A stretch of 64,000 nucleotides of DNA, from NCBI RefSeq assembly GCF_002836945.1, contig NZ_NIJM01000007.1:1-64000 (forward strand). Direction: 5' to 3'. The position numbers and the translations under genes were made by a program. The stretch comes from Shewanella chilikensis. Its GTDB lineage: Bacteria > Pseudomonadota > Gammaproteobacteria > Enterobacterales > Shewanellaceae. The first letter of the stretch is position 1, and the number at the start of each line of letters is the position of its first letter. Positions 18,429-28,092 of the stretch are shown in pieces. The notes under the pieces are model-generated. The model was not told the origin of the DNA, did no database searches, and saw nothing but the letters and a program-made list of their open reading frames with translations.

Positions 18429-19955
18429 ATGCAGATTGGAATACCGAGAGAGAGTCTCGCCGGTGAAACCCGGGTCGCTGCGACCCCGGCAACGGTAGAG
18501 CAACTTAAAAAACTCGGCTTTGAAGTGGCGGTGGAAGCAGGCGCGGGTGCGCTGTCCAGCTTCAGTGATGCCGCCTTCGAAGCCGCCGGTGCCAGTGTGG
18601 TACCGAATGTATGGCAGGCCGACTTGATCTTTAAGGTCAACGCGCCAACCGAAGATGAAATCAGCCAAATCAAAGATGGAGCCACCCTGGTAAGTTTTAT
18701 CTGGCCGGCCCAGAATCCTGAATTGGTGGAAAAGCTGTCACAGCGCAACATCAACGTGATGGCAATGGACATGGTGCCGCGGATCTCCCGCGCCCAGTCA
18801 CTCGACGCCCTCTCCTCCATGGCCAATATCGGCGGTTATCGCGCCGTAGTGGAAGCTGCCCACGAGTTTGGCCGCTTCTTTACCGGCCAAATCACTGCCG
18901 CGGGTAAAGTCCCACCTGCCAAGGTGCTGGTGATAGGTGCCGGGGTTGCCGGTCTTGCCGCCATCGGTGCCGCCGGTTCATTGGGCGCCATAGTGCGCGC
19001 CTTCGATACCCGTCTGGAAGTGGCCGAGCAGATCGAGTCCATGGGCGGTGAGTTCCTCAAGCTGGACTTCGGCGGTGAAGACGGCTCTTCCAGCGATGGC
19101 TATGCCAAAGTAATGTCTGATGAATTCATCAAGGCTGAAATGGCGCTGTTCGCCGAGCAAGCCAAGGAAGTGGATATCATCATCACCACCGCACTTATTC
19201 CAGGCAAACCTGCGCCCAAGCTCATCACCAAAGAGATGGTCGACTCCATGAAGCCGGGTTCAGTGATCGTTGACCTGGCGGCCGCTACCGGTGGCAACTG
19301 CGAATACACCCAAAGCGGTGAACTCTTTGTGACCGACAATGGCGTTAAAGTCATAGGTTACACAGATCTGCCAGGCCGTTTGCCGGCACAATCCTCCCAG
19401 CTTTACGGCACCAACCTGGTGAACCTGATGAAGCTGATGTGCAAGGAGAAAGACGGCAACGCCAACATAGACTTCGAAGACGTAGTGATGCGCAACATGA
19501 CGGTCGTCAAGGCCGGTGAAGTCACCTTCCCGCCACCACAGATCTCTGTGACCGCGGCGCCCAAGAAACCGGCAGCCAAAGTTGAGCCGAAAAAAGCAGA
19601 AGAGAAAGCGCCATCCAAGCTCAAGTATATTTTGGGCGCTCTGGGTGTGGCCGCCTTCGGTGCCGTGGCCTCGGTGGCTCCGGCTGAGTTCCTGTCGCAC
19701 TTTACTGTATTCGTGCTCGCCTGTGTGGTGGGTTACTACGTGGTTTGGAACGTGACTCATGCGCTGCATACGCCATTGATGTCTGTCACCAACGCTATTT
19801 CCGGCATTATTGTGGTAGGTGCACTGCTGCAGGTTGGCCAGGGCTCGGCCCTGATGACCGCACTGGCATTTATCGCCGTGCTGATTGCCAGTATCAACAT
19901 CTTCGGCGGTTTTACCGTCACCCAGCGCATGCTGAAGATGTTCCGTAAGGATTAA
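18429..19955 (+). CDS. pntA: NAD(P) transhydrogenase, alpha subunit
   Basis: PntA binds NAD(H) and, with PntB, couples hydride transfer between NADH and NADP+ to proton movement across the inner membrane. The NAD-binding fold includes [22 protein letters not shown] in the middle of the N-terminal domain. After a Pro/Lys-rich linker ([15 protein letters not shown], about 385-400), three to four membrane helices close the chain. I chose ATG 18429 (MQIGIPRES), which gives 509 residues, the usual size, with AGGGA upstream. pntB follows after 11 bp. NADPH from this enzyme could serve CysJ. Confidence 0.97.
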   Translation: MQIGIPRESLAGETRVAATPATVEQLKKLGFEVAVEAGAGALSSFSDAAFEAAGASVVPNVWQADLIFKVNAPTEDEISQIKDGATLVSFIWPAQNPELVEKLSQRNINVMAMDMVPRISRAQSLDALSSMANIGGYRAVVEAAHEFGRFFTGQITAAGKVPPAKVLVIGAGVAGLAAIGAAGSLGAIVRAFDTRLEVAEQIESMGGEFLKLDFGGEDGSSSDGYAKVMSDEFIKAEMALFAEQAKEVDIIITTALIPGKPAPKLITKEMVDSMKPGSVIVDLAAATGGNCEYTQSGELFVTDNGVKVIGYTDLPGRLPAQSSQLYGTNLVNLMKLMCKEKDGNANIDFEDVVMRNMTVVKAGEVTFPPPQISVTAAPKKPAAKVEPKKAEEKAPSKLKYILGALGVAAFGAVASVAPAEFLSHFTVFVLACVVGYYVVWNVTHALHTPLMSVTNAISGIIVVGALLQVGQGSALMTALAFIAVLIASINIFGGFTVTQRMLKMFRKD

Positions 19956-19966
19956 GGGGGTATATC

Positions 19967-21451
19967 GTGTCTCAAGGACTGGTAACAGCAGCCTATATCA
20001 TAGCAGCCCTGTTCTTCATCTTAAGCCTCGCCGGCTTATCGAAGCAGGAGTCTGCAAAAAATGGAAACCTGTTTGGGGTTATAGGGATGGCGATCGCTTT
20101 GATCGCTACCATACTGAATCCCGAAACCAATGGGGTTCACTGGATCATTCTCGCCATGGTGATAGGCGGTGCCATAGGTATTCGTCTGGCGCTCAAGGTT
20201 GAGATGACAGAAATGCCCGAACTGGTCGCCATTCTCCACAGCTTTGTGGGTATGGCCGCCGTATTGGTGGGTTTCAACTCTTTCCTCGGCCTGCATCCAC
20301 AGGCGATGAATGAAGTGATAGTCACTGTCGGTAATGACCTCAATGCCACGCTGGAAGCCGCCAAGGTTGCCATTGAACAGGCCGCCGCCTCGGCAGCCCA
20401 TGAGCCCATGACGGGTGCCATGCTCAACATCCACCTGGTGGAAGTCTTCCTGGGGATCTTCATCGGTGCCGTGACCTTCACCGGCTCTGTGGTGGCATTC
20501 GGCAAGCTCAGAGGCATTATCTCCTCCAAGCCGATGATGTTACCTCATCGCCACAAGCTCAACCTGCTGGCGGTTGTGGTATCCCTGCTGCTGATGATTT
20601 ACTTCGTCAACGTAGGTGGCAGCATCTGGCCTCTGCTTATCATGACACTGATAGCCTTTGCCTTTGGCTGGCACCTGGTAGCCAGCATAGGCGGCGCCGA
20701 CATGCCGGTTGTGGTATCCATGCTCAACTCCTACTCTGGCTGGGCGGCCGCAGCGGCGGGCTTTATGTTGTCCAACGACCTGCTGATCGTTACAGGTGCC
20801 CTGGTAGGTTCTTCCGGTGCCATTCTGTCTTACATCATGTGTAAGGCGATGAACCGTTCCTTTATCTCTGTGATTGCCGGCGGTTTCGGTACCGATGGCG
20901 CCGTTTCCAGCGGTGATGAAGAGATGGGCGAATACCGTGAAACCACGGCCGAGGATGTGGCCGAGCTGCTGAAAAACTCCAGCTCAGTGATCATCACCCC
21001 CGGATACGGCATGGCAGTAGCCCAGGCACAATATCCCGTGGCCGAGATCACCCAGAAACTGCGTAATCTGGGGGTTAAGGTGCGCTTCGGTATCCACCCG
21101 GTTGCCGGACGTCTGCCGGGCCATATGAACGTGCTGTTGGCCGAGGCCAAAGTGCCTTATGACATAGTGCTGGAGATGGATGAGATCAATGATGATTTCG
21201 AAGATACAGATACAGTGCTGGTAATAGGTGCCAACGACACGGTTAACCCGGCGGCCACTGAAGATCCTTCCAGCCCAATCGCCGGCATGCCGGTACTGGA
21301 AGTGTGGAAGGCCCGCAACGTCATCGGCTTCAAACGCTCGATGAATACAGGTTATGCCGGGGTGCAGAACCCGCTGTTCTTCAAAGACAACACCCAGATG
21401 TTGTTCGGCGATGCCAAGGCCAGCGTAGAAGCGATTTTGAAATCGCTCTAA
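19967..21451 (+). CDS. pntB: NAD(P) transhydrogenase, beta subunit
   Basis: PntB has an N-terminal block of about nine membrane helices that forms the proton channel, and a C-terminal NADP(H)-binding domain with [20 protein letters not shown] and the late motif ANDTVNPAA. At 494 residues it is about 30 longer than the E. coli protein. The extra length seems to fall in the loop near residues 120-150, with a helix rich in Ala and Glu. It starts with GTG (19967) after a strong AAGGGGG. A terminator follows. Confidence 0.97.
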   Translation: MSQGLVTAAYIIAALFFILSLAGLSKQESAKNGNLFGVIGMAIALIATILNPETNGVHWIILAMVIGGAIGIRLALKVEMTEMPELVAILHSFVGMAAVLVGFNSFLGLHPQAMNEVIVTVGNDLNATLEAAKVAIEQAAASAAHEPMTGAMLNIHLVEVFLGIFIGAVTFTGSVVAFGKLRGIISSKPMMLPHRHKLNLLAVVVSLLLMIYFVNVGGSIWPLLIMTLIAFAFGWHLVASIGGADMPVVVSMLNSYSGWAAAAAGFMLSNDLLIVTGALVGSSGAILSYIMCKAMNRSFISVIAGGFGTDGAVSSGDEEMGEYRETTAEDVAELLKNSSSVIITPGYGMAVAQAQYPVAEITQKLRNLGVKVRFGIHPVAGRLPGHMNVLLAEAKVPYDIVLEMDEINDDFEDTDTVLVIGANDTVNPAATEDPSSPIAGMPVLEVWKARNVIGFKRSMNTGYAGVQNPLFFKDNTQMLFGDAKASVEAILKSL

Positions 21452-21476
21452 ATAGCCTGCTAAACCCATAGTCAAA

Positions 21477-21506
21477 GAGGGAGCCCGATGGCTCCCTCTT
21501 CTTTTG
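21477..21506 (+). terminator. Rho-independent terminator of pntAB
   Basis: GAGGGAGCC (21477-21485) pairs with GGCTCCCTC (21490-21498) over the loop CGAT and is followed by the T-rich TTCTTTTG. Confidence 0.88.
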
Positions 21507-21594
21507 CCGGCTCTACAGGTTTGAGCACTCAGGCCGTTATCTACTGCCACCAAGCTGTCTGTCTTTAGGGAAGGTGCGAATAAGTCCTCGTGAT

Positions 21595-21691
21595 ACTGAG
21601 GGGAGATTCACAAGGATAAGCTCAGCGTTGAGAATGGCAATAAACGCAATCTGGCAATGTGGCATCACTATACCTAAACAACCACTATGCC
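21595..21691. repeat. Direct repeat copy A (~97 bp)
   Basis: This segment begins ACTGAGGGGAGATTCACAAG and is about 90% identical by eye to 22799-22894 in the same orientation. It contains one complete 17-bp unit (CACTATACCTAAACAAC, 21666-21682) and the start of a second (CACTATGCC), where it joins an mrcB-like sequence. The two copies flank the secreted-protein gene. Confidence 0.85.
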
Positions 21692-21778
21692 CACCTGCAC
21701 CTCTTTCTCTTTCTTGCCAAGCTCCTTCAGGCTTCGCTCAACGCCGTTTTCGGCGGCTTCCTGCGCCATAGGATCCAG
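21687..21778 (-). pseudogene. Orphan fragment of mrcB
   Basis: These 92 bp match mrcB positions 24145-24236 with only five differences and no gaps. Read in the mrcB frame they are fully open. Two differences are silent and three are conservative (Asp/Glu, Thr/Ser and Ala/Gly) within the segment KELGKK-x-KEVQVG. Similarity stops abruptly at both ends. The left junction lies inside the repeat unit CACTATGCC, where mrcB itself reads CACCATGCC, so the join used short shared sequence. The fragment is too short to be functional. The pattern of coding-compatible changes suggests that it came from a diverged mrcB allele rather than by random decay. Confidence 0.85.
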
Positions 21779-21934
21779 GAAGTGCATACCTGCTGCTAAG
21801 ACAGGTTATAATGGTCTCAAGCCCACCGAATCCCCGCCCGTTTGCTGTTTAATTTATAAACAACTCAATCATTGACCCTGCATGTAACGTCTGTTAGATC
21901 TACTCAGATTAGAAAAACGTAAAGGAGATGTGAA

Positions 21935-22642
21935 ATGAGTATACGGATCTTACTTGCAATTCTGTTATTGGGGTGTTGGTCTCAAAACGCGATTGCGAAA
22001 CCAGAAAGCGATGTGAAAAAAAAAATACAAGCTCACGCTCAGTACTTTGGTTTTCAAAGTCCAGAGGCTTATCTGCACTTTTCGGCTGAATTAAATCAGC
22101 TGATGTCCGGGAAGAAAACCCTAGGAGAACCTCTTTTAAAAACGACTACTTACATCAACTCTTTGGGGGCTGGAACTACTTATTCCACACTTTCTGTTGA
22201 GCAAAAGAGTGAACTCTTTGCTTTGATAAAAGCACGTAGGCTAAACATGGCTCAAAGTCTTGGTATTCCTGAGTCTTCAATGGATAGACTTATCACTCAA
22301 TATGCAACCTACTCTAGGCTGAATGCAAAGTTGCATAACATTTCTTTGGATAAGGTATTTCAAACCACATCAGGTGAAGATGATGAAATTGAGCGGATAG
22401 AAGTCGAGGGACGTCTACTACAAAGTTGGGGAGGTTATGGCTCACTCATGATGTACGTAGGAATCACCGAGATGGCAATGCAATCGGGTATTTCTCAATA
22501 CACTCCTTTCGTTGTTCGTTTTACCTCAAGAGAGTCTGAACAAACTTTTATGTATAACAATTATTCTGGTTCATGGAGTATCTCAAACGAAACTCCATGT
22601 ATACAAGATAGTTGTCAAGGGTATCCTGTTCTAAATCCTTAA
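21935..22642 (+). CDS. Secreted protein of unknown function in a repeat-flanked island
   Basis: This 235-residue protein has a clear signal peptide (MSIRILLAILLLGCWSQNAIA, cleaved near residue 21). The mature part is polar and helical in the first two thirds, then beta-rich toward the C-terminus. Two cysteines near the end (CIQDSC) could form a disulfide. I recognise no family. Base composition is clearly more AT-rich than the neighbouring genes and codon use differs (many AAA, TCT, ACT). With the flanking repeats and the mrcB fragment this points to horizontal gain. AAGGAG lies upstream of the ATG, and a strong terminator follows, so it is a self-contained cassette. Confidence 0.8.
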   Translation: MSIRILLAILLLGCWSQNAIAKPESDVKKKIQAHAQYFGFQSPEAYLHFSAELNQLMSGKKTLGEPLLKTTTYINSLGAGTTYSTLSVEQKSELFALIKARRLNMAQSLGIPESSMDRLITQYATYSRLNAKLHNISLDKVFQTTSGEDDEIERIEVEGRLLQSWGGYGSLMMYVGITEMAMQSGISQYTPFVVRFTSRESEQTFMYNNYSGSWSISNETPCIQDSCQGYPVLNP

Positions 22643-22655
22643 CTAAAAGGATTGC

Positions 22656-22693
22656 AAAAAAGCCCCAGTAGAATTAATTACAGGGGCTTTTTT
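22656..22693. terminator. Strong bidirectional terminator
   Basis: AAAAAAGCCCC (22656-22666) pairs with GGGGCTTTTTT (22683-22693) over a 16-nt loop, 14 bp after the stop of the secreted-protein gene. A-run and T-run flank both sides, so it can act in both directions. Confidence 0.92.
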
Positions 22694-22798
22694 GTACTTA
22701 GAATTTCACCTGGAGGAACCAGTCAGAAGTTGTCTTAATTACTCTAGTGCGAGCCTTCGGCTCTCCCTCCGCTGCAATAACTTTACCTTGCACTTGGC

Positions 22799-22894
22799 AC
22801 TGAGGGGAGATTCACAAGGACAAGCTCAGCGTTAAGAATGGCATTAAATGCAATCTAGCAAGGTGGCATCACTATGTCGAAACAGCCACTATGT
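22799..22894. repeat. Direct repeat copy B (~96 bp)
   Basis: It begins ACTGAGGGGAGATTCACAAG like copy A at 21595 and diverges from it at roughly ten scattered positions. Its right end runs into the 17-bp tandem array. Same orientation as copy A. Confidence 0.85.
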
Positions 22895-22947
22895 CGAAAC
22901 AGCCACTATGCCGAAATAGCCACTATGCCAAAACAACCACTATGCCA
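22870..22947. repeat. 17-bp tandem repeat, four full units and a partial fifth
   Basis: Units CACTATGTCGAAACAGC, CACTATGTCGAAACAGC, CACTATGCCGAAATAGC and CACTATGCCAAAACAAC run head to tail without spacers from 22870 to 22937, followed by CACTATGCCA. Later units drift from the first. Copy A holds only one full unit, so the number varies between the two repeat copies. Confidence 0.92.
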
Positions 22948-23135
22948 ATTTTGCTCTGGGACTGACAAATCTTGGTGTCCATTCAGGCATGGAACAACCG
23001 GTTGTTGATCCATTTATCCCCCAAGGGTTGGTGTGGAAGAATCCCCGTTCAGGGCTCACGCACACTCAGTAGTCCCAGCTTGGCCTGCTCACCAAGCAGG
23101 GCCGCAAATATAGCTGCCCTACTTAGTTTCAGCCG

Positions 23136-25463
23136 TTAACCACCGAGGATCCGTTTCCACCAAGGCAAAGGTTCACCACAGTTGGGTGCCGGGTGATAAC
23201 TGTCAGCCAGCGCAGGCACCGCCACCACATTACGGCAATCGGCTTGTTTCGCCGCACCTGTATCCCGGTCGAAATAGCCCTGCACCACGCCGTTGACCGG
23301 CGGCAATCTCAGCCCCAGCGGCGGCCGCTCGGCGAGGAAACGTTGATAAACCGTCATGGCACCACTGCTGCCATAGAACTGGGTCTTGCCGTTGTCATCA
23401 CGGCCAACCCAAACGGCGGCAACGTTACGCTCGTCAAATCCGGCAAACCAGGAATCGCGGCGGTCGTTGCTGGTGCCCGTCTTGCCCGCCAGCATCACTC
23501 CGGGGAAGGCCGCCCCCAGGCGCGAAGCCGTACCGGACTCCACCACCTTGGTCATGGCGTACTGCACCAGATAGTTAGCCGCCGGCGTTATCGCCTCATG
23601 GCGTGGCATACTGGCCACAGGCAGAGGCTGGTTGTCGCTGTCCAGCACGGCAGTCACCGCATTGAGCTGACGATAACGGCCGCCGTCTGCCAGGGTCTGA
23701 TATACCTGTGCCACCATCAAGGGGGAACCGTTTACGGCGCCGAGCAACATGGAAGGATAAGCCGGTACAGCCTCATTCCAACCAGCCTCCTTCAGCGTTG
23801 CGGCCACGGCATCGACGCCAACCATCATACCCAGATTTACGGTCGGCACATTCATCGACTTCTTGAACGCCGTCAACAGTGGTACCTGGCCGCGGAACTT
23901 GCGATCCACATTCTGGGGCGACCAGGTCTTGCCCTGCTCATTCTTGAGGGTAATAGCCTCATCTTTGAGTGGGCTGGCGAGATTAAACTTGTTGCCCTGA
24001 GCCAGCGCAGTGGCATAAACAAAGGGCTTGACCAGTGAACCTATGGGACGGCGAATTTCCACCGCCCGGTTGAACCCCTCGTAGCCCGGCACCTTGTCGC
24101 CCACCATGGCGGCGATCCCGGCGCTGTACTTGTCGGTCACCACCATGCCCACCTGCACCTCTTTATCTTTCTTGCCAAGCTCCTTCAGGGTTCGCTCAAC
24201 GGCGTTTTCGGCGGCTTCCTGCGCCATGGGATCCAAGGTGGTATAGACCTTGACGCCGGACTGCTTCAGCAGCATTGCACCATAGCGGTTCTTGAGTTCC
24301 TGTTTGACCACGGCAAAGAAGGCCGGCAGTTTCTGATGCACAGGTTTGTCCGAGCGCCTTAATCCCAGCGGCGACTCTGCTGCCGCCTTGTATTGATCGA
24401 CAGAAATTTTGCTGCCTTCCATCAAGAGCCTGAGCACCAGATCGCGCCGCTCCTGAGCCCTGTCAGGATAGCGCCAGGGGTTGTAGTAAGATGGCCCCTT
24501 GATGGCGGCGACCAGGAAGGCTTGCTGCGCCAGGGTCAGCTCTCCGACCGGGCGGCCAAAATAGAATTGCGACGCCAGCCCCATGCCATGCACGGCTCTG
24601 GATTTGTCCTGTCCCATGTAGACCTCATTGAGATAGGCCTCGAGGATTTCATCCTTGCTGTAACGAAAATCGATAATCAGCGCCATCAAGGCCTCTCTGG
24701 CCTTACGGATTAAGGAGCGCTCGCTGGAGAGGAAGAAGTTCTTCGCCAACTGCTGGGTCAGGGTCGAGCCGCCCTGTACCGTGCGACCGGCGCTGATATT
24801 GACCAGCAGGGCACGAGCGATGGCAAAGGGGTTCACTCCGTGGTGCTCATAGAAGCTGCGGTCTTCCACCAGAATAAGCGCTTCGACTATGTGCTCAGGG
24901 ATCTGTTCGGTTGGTACAAATAGCCTGTCCTCACCATCGCCGGCGATGATCCTGTCCAGCAGTACAGGTTCAAGATGAAACACCGCCAGTTGTCGTTTGT
25001 CGCTCATGCGCGCCACCGAAGTAACGCCGTTGGAGTCAAAACTTATCATCACCCGCTGCTCTGCCTGGCTTCCCTCAGGATGCAGGAAGGGGCGGCGCCA
25101 CAGCTCGATTCGGGTACTGGAGGCAGAAAACTCCCCCACCTGGCGCGGATTGGCCACCTTGCGATAGCCCAGCAGCTTAAGTTCGGCCATCAGTTGGGCG
25201 TGGCTCACCGCCGCCCCTGGATAGAGTGCCATGGAGCGACTGAACACCTGCGCCGGCAGGTGCCACTTCTGCCCTTCAAACTTGCGGGCGATGATCTGAT
25301 CCAGGTAGATACAATAGATAGTCAACGCCGCTACCAGAATAAGGGTCAGCTTCCAGGTTATCGACCATAACCTGCGCCACAACCCGGGGCTTTGCTGCGC
25401 CGGCTTGCTCTTGCTGCTGGTTTTTCTGGTACTTTTTTTCGTGGTACTTTTCTTGGTGGTCAT
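23136..25463 (-). CDS. mrcB: Bifunctional penicillin-binding protein 1b
   Basis: PBP1b polymerises lipid II and cross-links peptidoglycan at the periplasmic face of the inner membrane. A Lys/Ser/Thr-rich cytoplasmic tail (about 1-25) precedes one membrane helix. Then come a UB2H-like region, the GT51 transglycosylase domain (EDRSFYEHHG, then GGSTLTQQLAKN) and the transpeptidase domain with SLVK, SMN and KTGT motifs. I chose ATG 25461-25463 (MTTKKSTTKK, 775 residues); the frame is open for 29 more codons upstream, but those overlap hrpB and look non-coding. A short piece of this gene is duplicated at 21687-21778. Confidence 0.95.
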   Translation of the reverse strand: MTTKKSTTKKSTRKTSSKSKPAQQSPGLWRRLWSITWKLTLILVAALTIYCIYLDQIIARKFEGQKWHLPAQVFSRSMALYPGAAVSHAQLMAELKLLGYRKVANPRQVGEFSASSTRIELWRRPFLHPEGSQAEQRVMISFDSNGVTSVARMSDKRQLAVFHLEPVLLDRIIAGDGEDRLFVPTEQIPEHIVEALILVEDRSFYEHHGVNPFAIARALLVNISAGRTVQGGSTLTQQLAKNFFLSSERSLIRKAREALMALIIDFRYSKDEILEAYLNEVYMGQDKSRAVHGMGLASQFYFGRPVGELTLAQQAFLVAAIKGPSYYNPWRYPDRAQERRDLVLRLLMEGSKISVDQYKAAAESPLGLRRSDKPVHQKLPAFFAVVKQELKNRYGAMLLKQSGVKVYTTLDPMAQEAAENAVERTLKELGKKDKEVQVGMVVTDKYSAGIAAMVGDKVPGYEGFNRAVEIRRPIGSLVKPFVYATALAQGNKFNLASPLKDEAITLKNEQGKTWSPQNVDRKFRGQVPLLTAFKKSMNVPTVNLGMMVGVDAVAATLKEAGWNEAVPAYPSMLLGAVNGSPLMVAQVYQTLADGGRYRQLNAVTAVLDSDNQPLPVASMPRHEAITPAANYLVQYAMTKVVESGTASRLGAAFPGVMLAGKTGTSNDRRDSWFAGFDERNVAAVWVGRDDNGKTQFYGSSGAMTVYQRFLAERPPLGLRLPPVNGVVQGYFDRDTGAAKQADCRNVVAVPALADSYHPAPNCGEPLPWWKRILGG

Positions 25464-25477
25464 GCTTATCCCAAAAT

Positions 25478-28033
25478 TTACTGCTGGATATTCAAGGTCT
25501 TTTTCTTGGTGAACTTGGTCGGCAAAGTATTGGCCGGATCGTCGGGCCACAGGTGTTTAGGGTAGCGCCCACGCATCTCTTTTTTCACTTCGACATAGGG
25601 CCCTTGCCAAAAACTGGCCAGATCGGCCGTCAGCGCCAAAGGGCGCTGCGCCGGAGACAAGAGTTCCACGGTTACGGTCAGTTCCCCTTGCAGCAGCCGC
25701 GGGCTTTCGGCCATGCCCAGCGCTTCCTGCAAGCGAACACTCAGCAGCGCCCGCCCGCCGGCATCATAGCGGATCGGTGCCCGGGTGCCCGTGGCCATTT
25801 TCCAATGGCTCGGCAGCCATTCATTCAACATCTGCTGCGCCTGCCACTCGAGGCGATTGAGCAGCAGCTGCTTGATATCCAATGCCATTAATCCCTTTAG
25901 CTGCTTGATATCACTCAAAAACGGCTCCAACCATTCCTCAAGAGAATCCAGCAGCGCCGGATCGCTGCTGTCCGGAAATAGGCTCGGATCTTTGGATCTT
26001 GCCAGTGCCAGCCTGAACTGGAGCTGCCTGACATCCTCATCCATATTGAGCAGCGCCAAGCCTTTACTGCGCAGCAGCACCATAATCACCTGAGCCCTCA
26101 GCTTGGGATCCGCCTCTTTCTCGGCCTCCCGTTTGAGCACTATCTCCCCCAGACGCAGTTGGCGCTCGGCAAAGAAACGTCCCTTGGACTCATCCCAGCC
26201 CGCCTGCTGTTGCCAGGTACAGAGAAAGGCCAGCTCATTTTCCAGCAACCCCGCCGGTAACTCGGCCGCCAGGTAGATACGGCCGGCGCTGCGGCCCTCG
26301 GTTTCCTGGTAGTCGGCCACCACCAGAAACGCGCAGCCGCTGAGGCTGTCACCGGCATCGAGCACCACGCCGCTGCCATTGGCCAGTTGATAGCCCTCAA
26401 CGCCTCTTGCCTTGGCTATCCTGTCAGGAAATGCCAACGCCAACAACAGGGCGCAATCGGCACGATTCGCCAATTTCAGAAAATCCGCCGCCTTGCCGTT
26501 AAGCCCCAAGTGTCTGAGCCAGTTGCCGACTTGTCTGGCCTCAAGGCCTTGAGTGGCCTGAGAAAGTTTATCCATAATATCGGCGTTGTTGCCCGCAAGG
26601 CTTCTGGCCTCCAATAAGGCAGCCAGCAGACAAGCCAGACCGGCGAGTTCGGGTTCGCCGCGCGCCTGCCCCAAACTCTGCGCCCGAAGCAGCATGTGCG
26701 CCAGCCGCGGCGCCGCCCCCAGTGCATAGGCCGCGCGGCCATGGGCGGTAAGCTTACGTTGCGGGTCTACCAATTGCAGCGACTGCAACAGCTGCCAGGC
26801 CACCGCCTCATTGGCTCTGGCCGGTGGTGTCAGTAAAGGCAAATCACTGAGGCTGCGCACGCCCCAACAGGCCGCATCCAGGGCCATGGAGAGCAAGTCG
26901 GCATGCAAGATTTCCGGCTCATCCGCCTGCGGCAAGCGGCCGTGCTCCTCCTGGCCCCAAAGCCTTAAGCAGAAACCCGCACTGGTGCGCCCCGCCCGCC
27001 CGGCTCTTTGAGTGGCCGATGCCTGGCTGATGCGCTTGAGTCCCAAACGGGTCACGCCACTGCGGGGATTGAAACTGGCCTGGCGCTTGTAACCACTGTC
27101 CACCACCAGAGTAATCCCCTCTATGGTCAGACTGGATTCCGCCAGGTTGGTGGACAGCACCAGTTTACGCTCACCGGCATTGGCTGGGGCAATCGCCGCA
27201 TCCTGCTCTTTGGCACTCAATGAACCATAAAGAGGACAAATGCGCACATTGGCCGCAACCCTGGATTGCAGATAGTGCTTGAGGCGCTGAATTTCCCCCT
27301 GTCCCGGCAGGAAGGCGAGTATCGAGCCCTGTTGCTGCGCTTCGCTAACCCCCAAAGCGCAGGCCTGCTGAGGGTCCAGCAGCGCCAGCAACTGCCGCCC
27401 CATGTGTTCAAGCCAAGGCGCCATGCCTGTGCCGGCCCCCGAACCGCTGCGCCTCTGCGCCGAAGCGGCGCTGTAGGCGATAGTCACAGGGTAGCTGCGG
27501 CCCTCACTGGCAAGCAGCTTGGCATCCGGCATCAAGGTTTGTAACGGCAAGCCTTCGAGCGTTGCCGACATGGCCAACAAGTGCAAATCGTCCCGCAATG
27601 AGGCCTGCACTTCCAGTGCCAGCGCCAGACCGAGATCTGTGCTCAGATGGCGCTCATGGATCTCATCGAAAATGATCATGGCAACGCCCTTGAGCTCAGG
27701 GTCCTGCTGGATCATGCGGGTCAGTACCCCCTCGGTGATGATCTCGAGTCGGGTGTTACTGCTGACCTGACTCTCACCACGAACCCTAAACCCCACCTCT
27801 TGCCCCAGCGCCTGCCCTCTTTGGCGCGCCAAAAAGCCGGCGATGGCCCGCGCCGCAACCCGTCTGGGCTCAAGCATAAGGATCTTGCCGTCGATTTCCG
27901 GCCAGTCGAGCAGTGCCAAGGGCAGCGCGGTGGATTTGCCGGCTCCGGTAGGCGCTTCGAGGATAACTTGCAGGCAACTGGCCAAGATTTGGCGCAGTTG
28001 AGGCAACAGGGATTGAATGGGTAAGTCGTTCAA
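25478..28033 (-). CDS. hrpB: ATP-dependent RNA helicase-like protein HrpB
   Basis: HrpB is a DEAH-box helicase of 851 residues. It shows the P-loop APTGAGKST (near 26-34), the DEIH box, SATLEGLP, a helicase C domain with QRAGRAGRTSAGFCLRLW, the HA2-like region and the HrpB-specific C-terminal domain. The start seems to be TTG 28031-28033. It lines up with the E. coli N-terminus, and an in-frame stop lies just upstream. mrcB follows 14 bp downstream on the same strand, the gene order seen in many gammaproteobacteria. Its precise RNA target is not known. Confidence 0.94.
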   Translation of the reverse strand: MNDLPIQSLLPQLRQILASCLQVILEAPTGAGKSTALPLALLDWPEIDGKILMLEPRRVAARAIAGFLARQRGQALGQEVGFRVRGESQVSSNTRLEIITEGVLTRMIQQDPELKGVAMIIFDEIHERHLSTDLGLALALEVQASLRDDLHLLAMSATLEGLPLQTLMPDAKLLASEGRSYPVTIAYSAASAQRRSGSGAGTGMAPWLEHMGRQLLALLDPQQACALGVSEAQQQGSILAFLPGQGEIQRLKHYLQSRVAANVRICPLYGSLSAKEQDAAIAPANAGERKLVLSTNLAESSLTIEGITLVVDSGYKRQASFNPRSGVTRLGLKRISQASATQRAGRAGRTSAGFCLRLWGQEEHGRLPQADEPEILHADLLSMALDAACWGVRSLSDLPLLTPPARANEAVAWQLLQSLQLVDPQRKLTAHGRAAYALGAAPRLAHMLLRAQSLGQARGEPELAGLACLLAALLEARSLAGNNADIMDKLSQATQGLEARQVGNWLRHLGLNGKAADFLKLANRADCALLLALAFPDRIAKARGVEGYQLANGSGVVLDAGDSLSGCAFLVVADYQETEGRSAGRIYLAAELPAGLLENELAFLCTWQQQAGWDESKGRFFAERQLRLGEIVLKREAEKEADPKLRAQVIMVLLRSKGLALLNMDEDVRQLQFRLALARSKDPSLFPDSSDPALLDSLEEWLEPFLSDIKQLKGLMALDIKQLLLNRLEWQAQQMLNEWLPSHWKMATGTRAPIRYDAGGRALLSVRLQEALGMAESPRLLQGELTVTVELLSPAQRPLALTADLASFWQGPYVEVKKEMRGRYPKHLWPDDPANTLPTKFTKKKTLNIQQ

Positions 28034-28092
28034 GATTCAGGGCATGGCTTACAAAAACAGGCGCTCAGTGTAACCAGTTTCTGCCGCCGTGG

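Larger units (their letters stand above)
21507..21934. other. Accessory-island left flank (repeat copy A and mrcB fragment)
   Basis: Between the pntAB terminator and the secreted-protein gene this 428-bp stretch has no gene. It holds copy A of a ~97-bp repeat (21595-21691) fused directly to a 92-bp piece of mrcB (21687-21778), then about 150 bp of AT-rich sequence that should contain the promoter of the next gene. Confidence 0.7.
22694..23135. other. Accessory-island right flank (repeat copy B, tandem repeats)
   Basis: This gap downstream of mrcB has no gene. It contains copy B of the direct repeat, running into 4.5 units of a 17-bp tandem repeat, then about 190 bp of unfamiliar sequence. 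An imperfect hairpin near 23082-23103 (GGCCTGCT against AGCAGGGCC) has no T-run and is only a weak candidate for the mrcB terminator. Confidence 0.6.

Noticed and set aside
22870-22947. Possible CRISPR array from repeated 17-bp units
   Set aside because: Units are directly adjacent with no spacers, drift in sequence, and no cas gene is near.
25464-25550. N-terminal extension of PBP1b by 29 codons
   Set aside because: It would overlap the end of hrpB, lacks a ribosome site, and the shorter start gives the usual Lys/Ser/Thr-rich tail.
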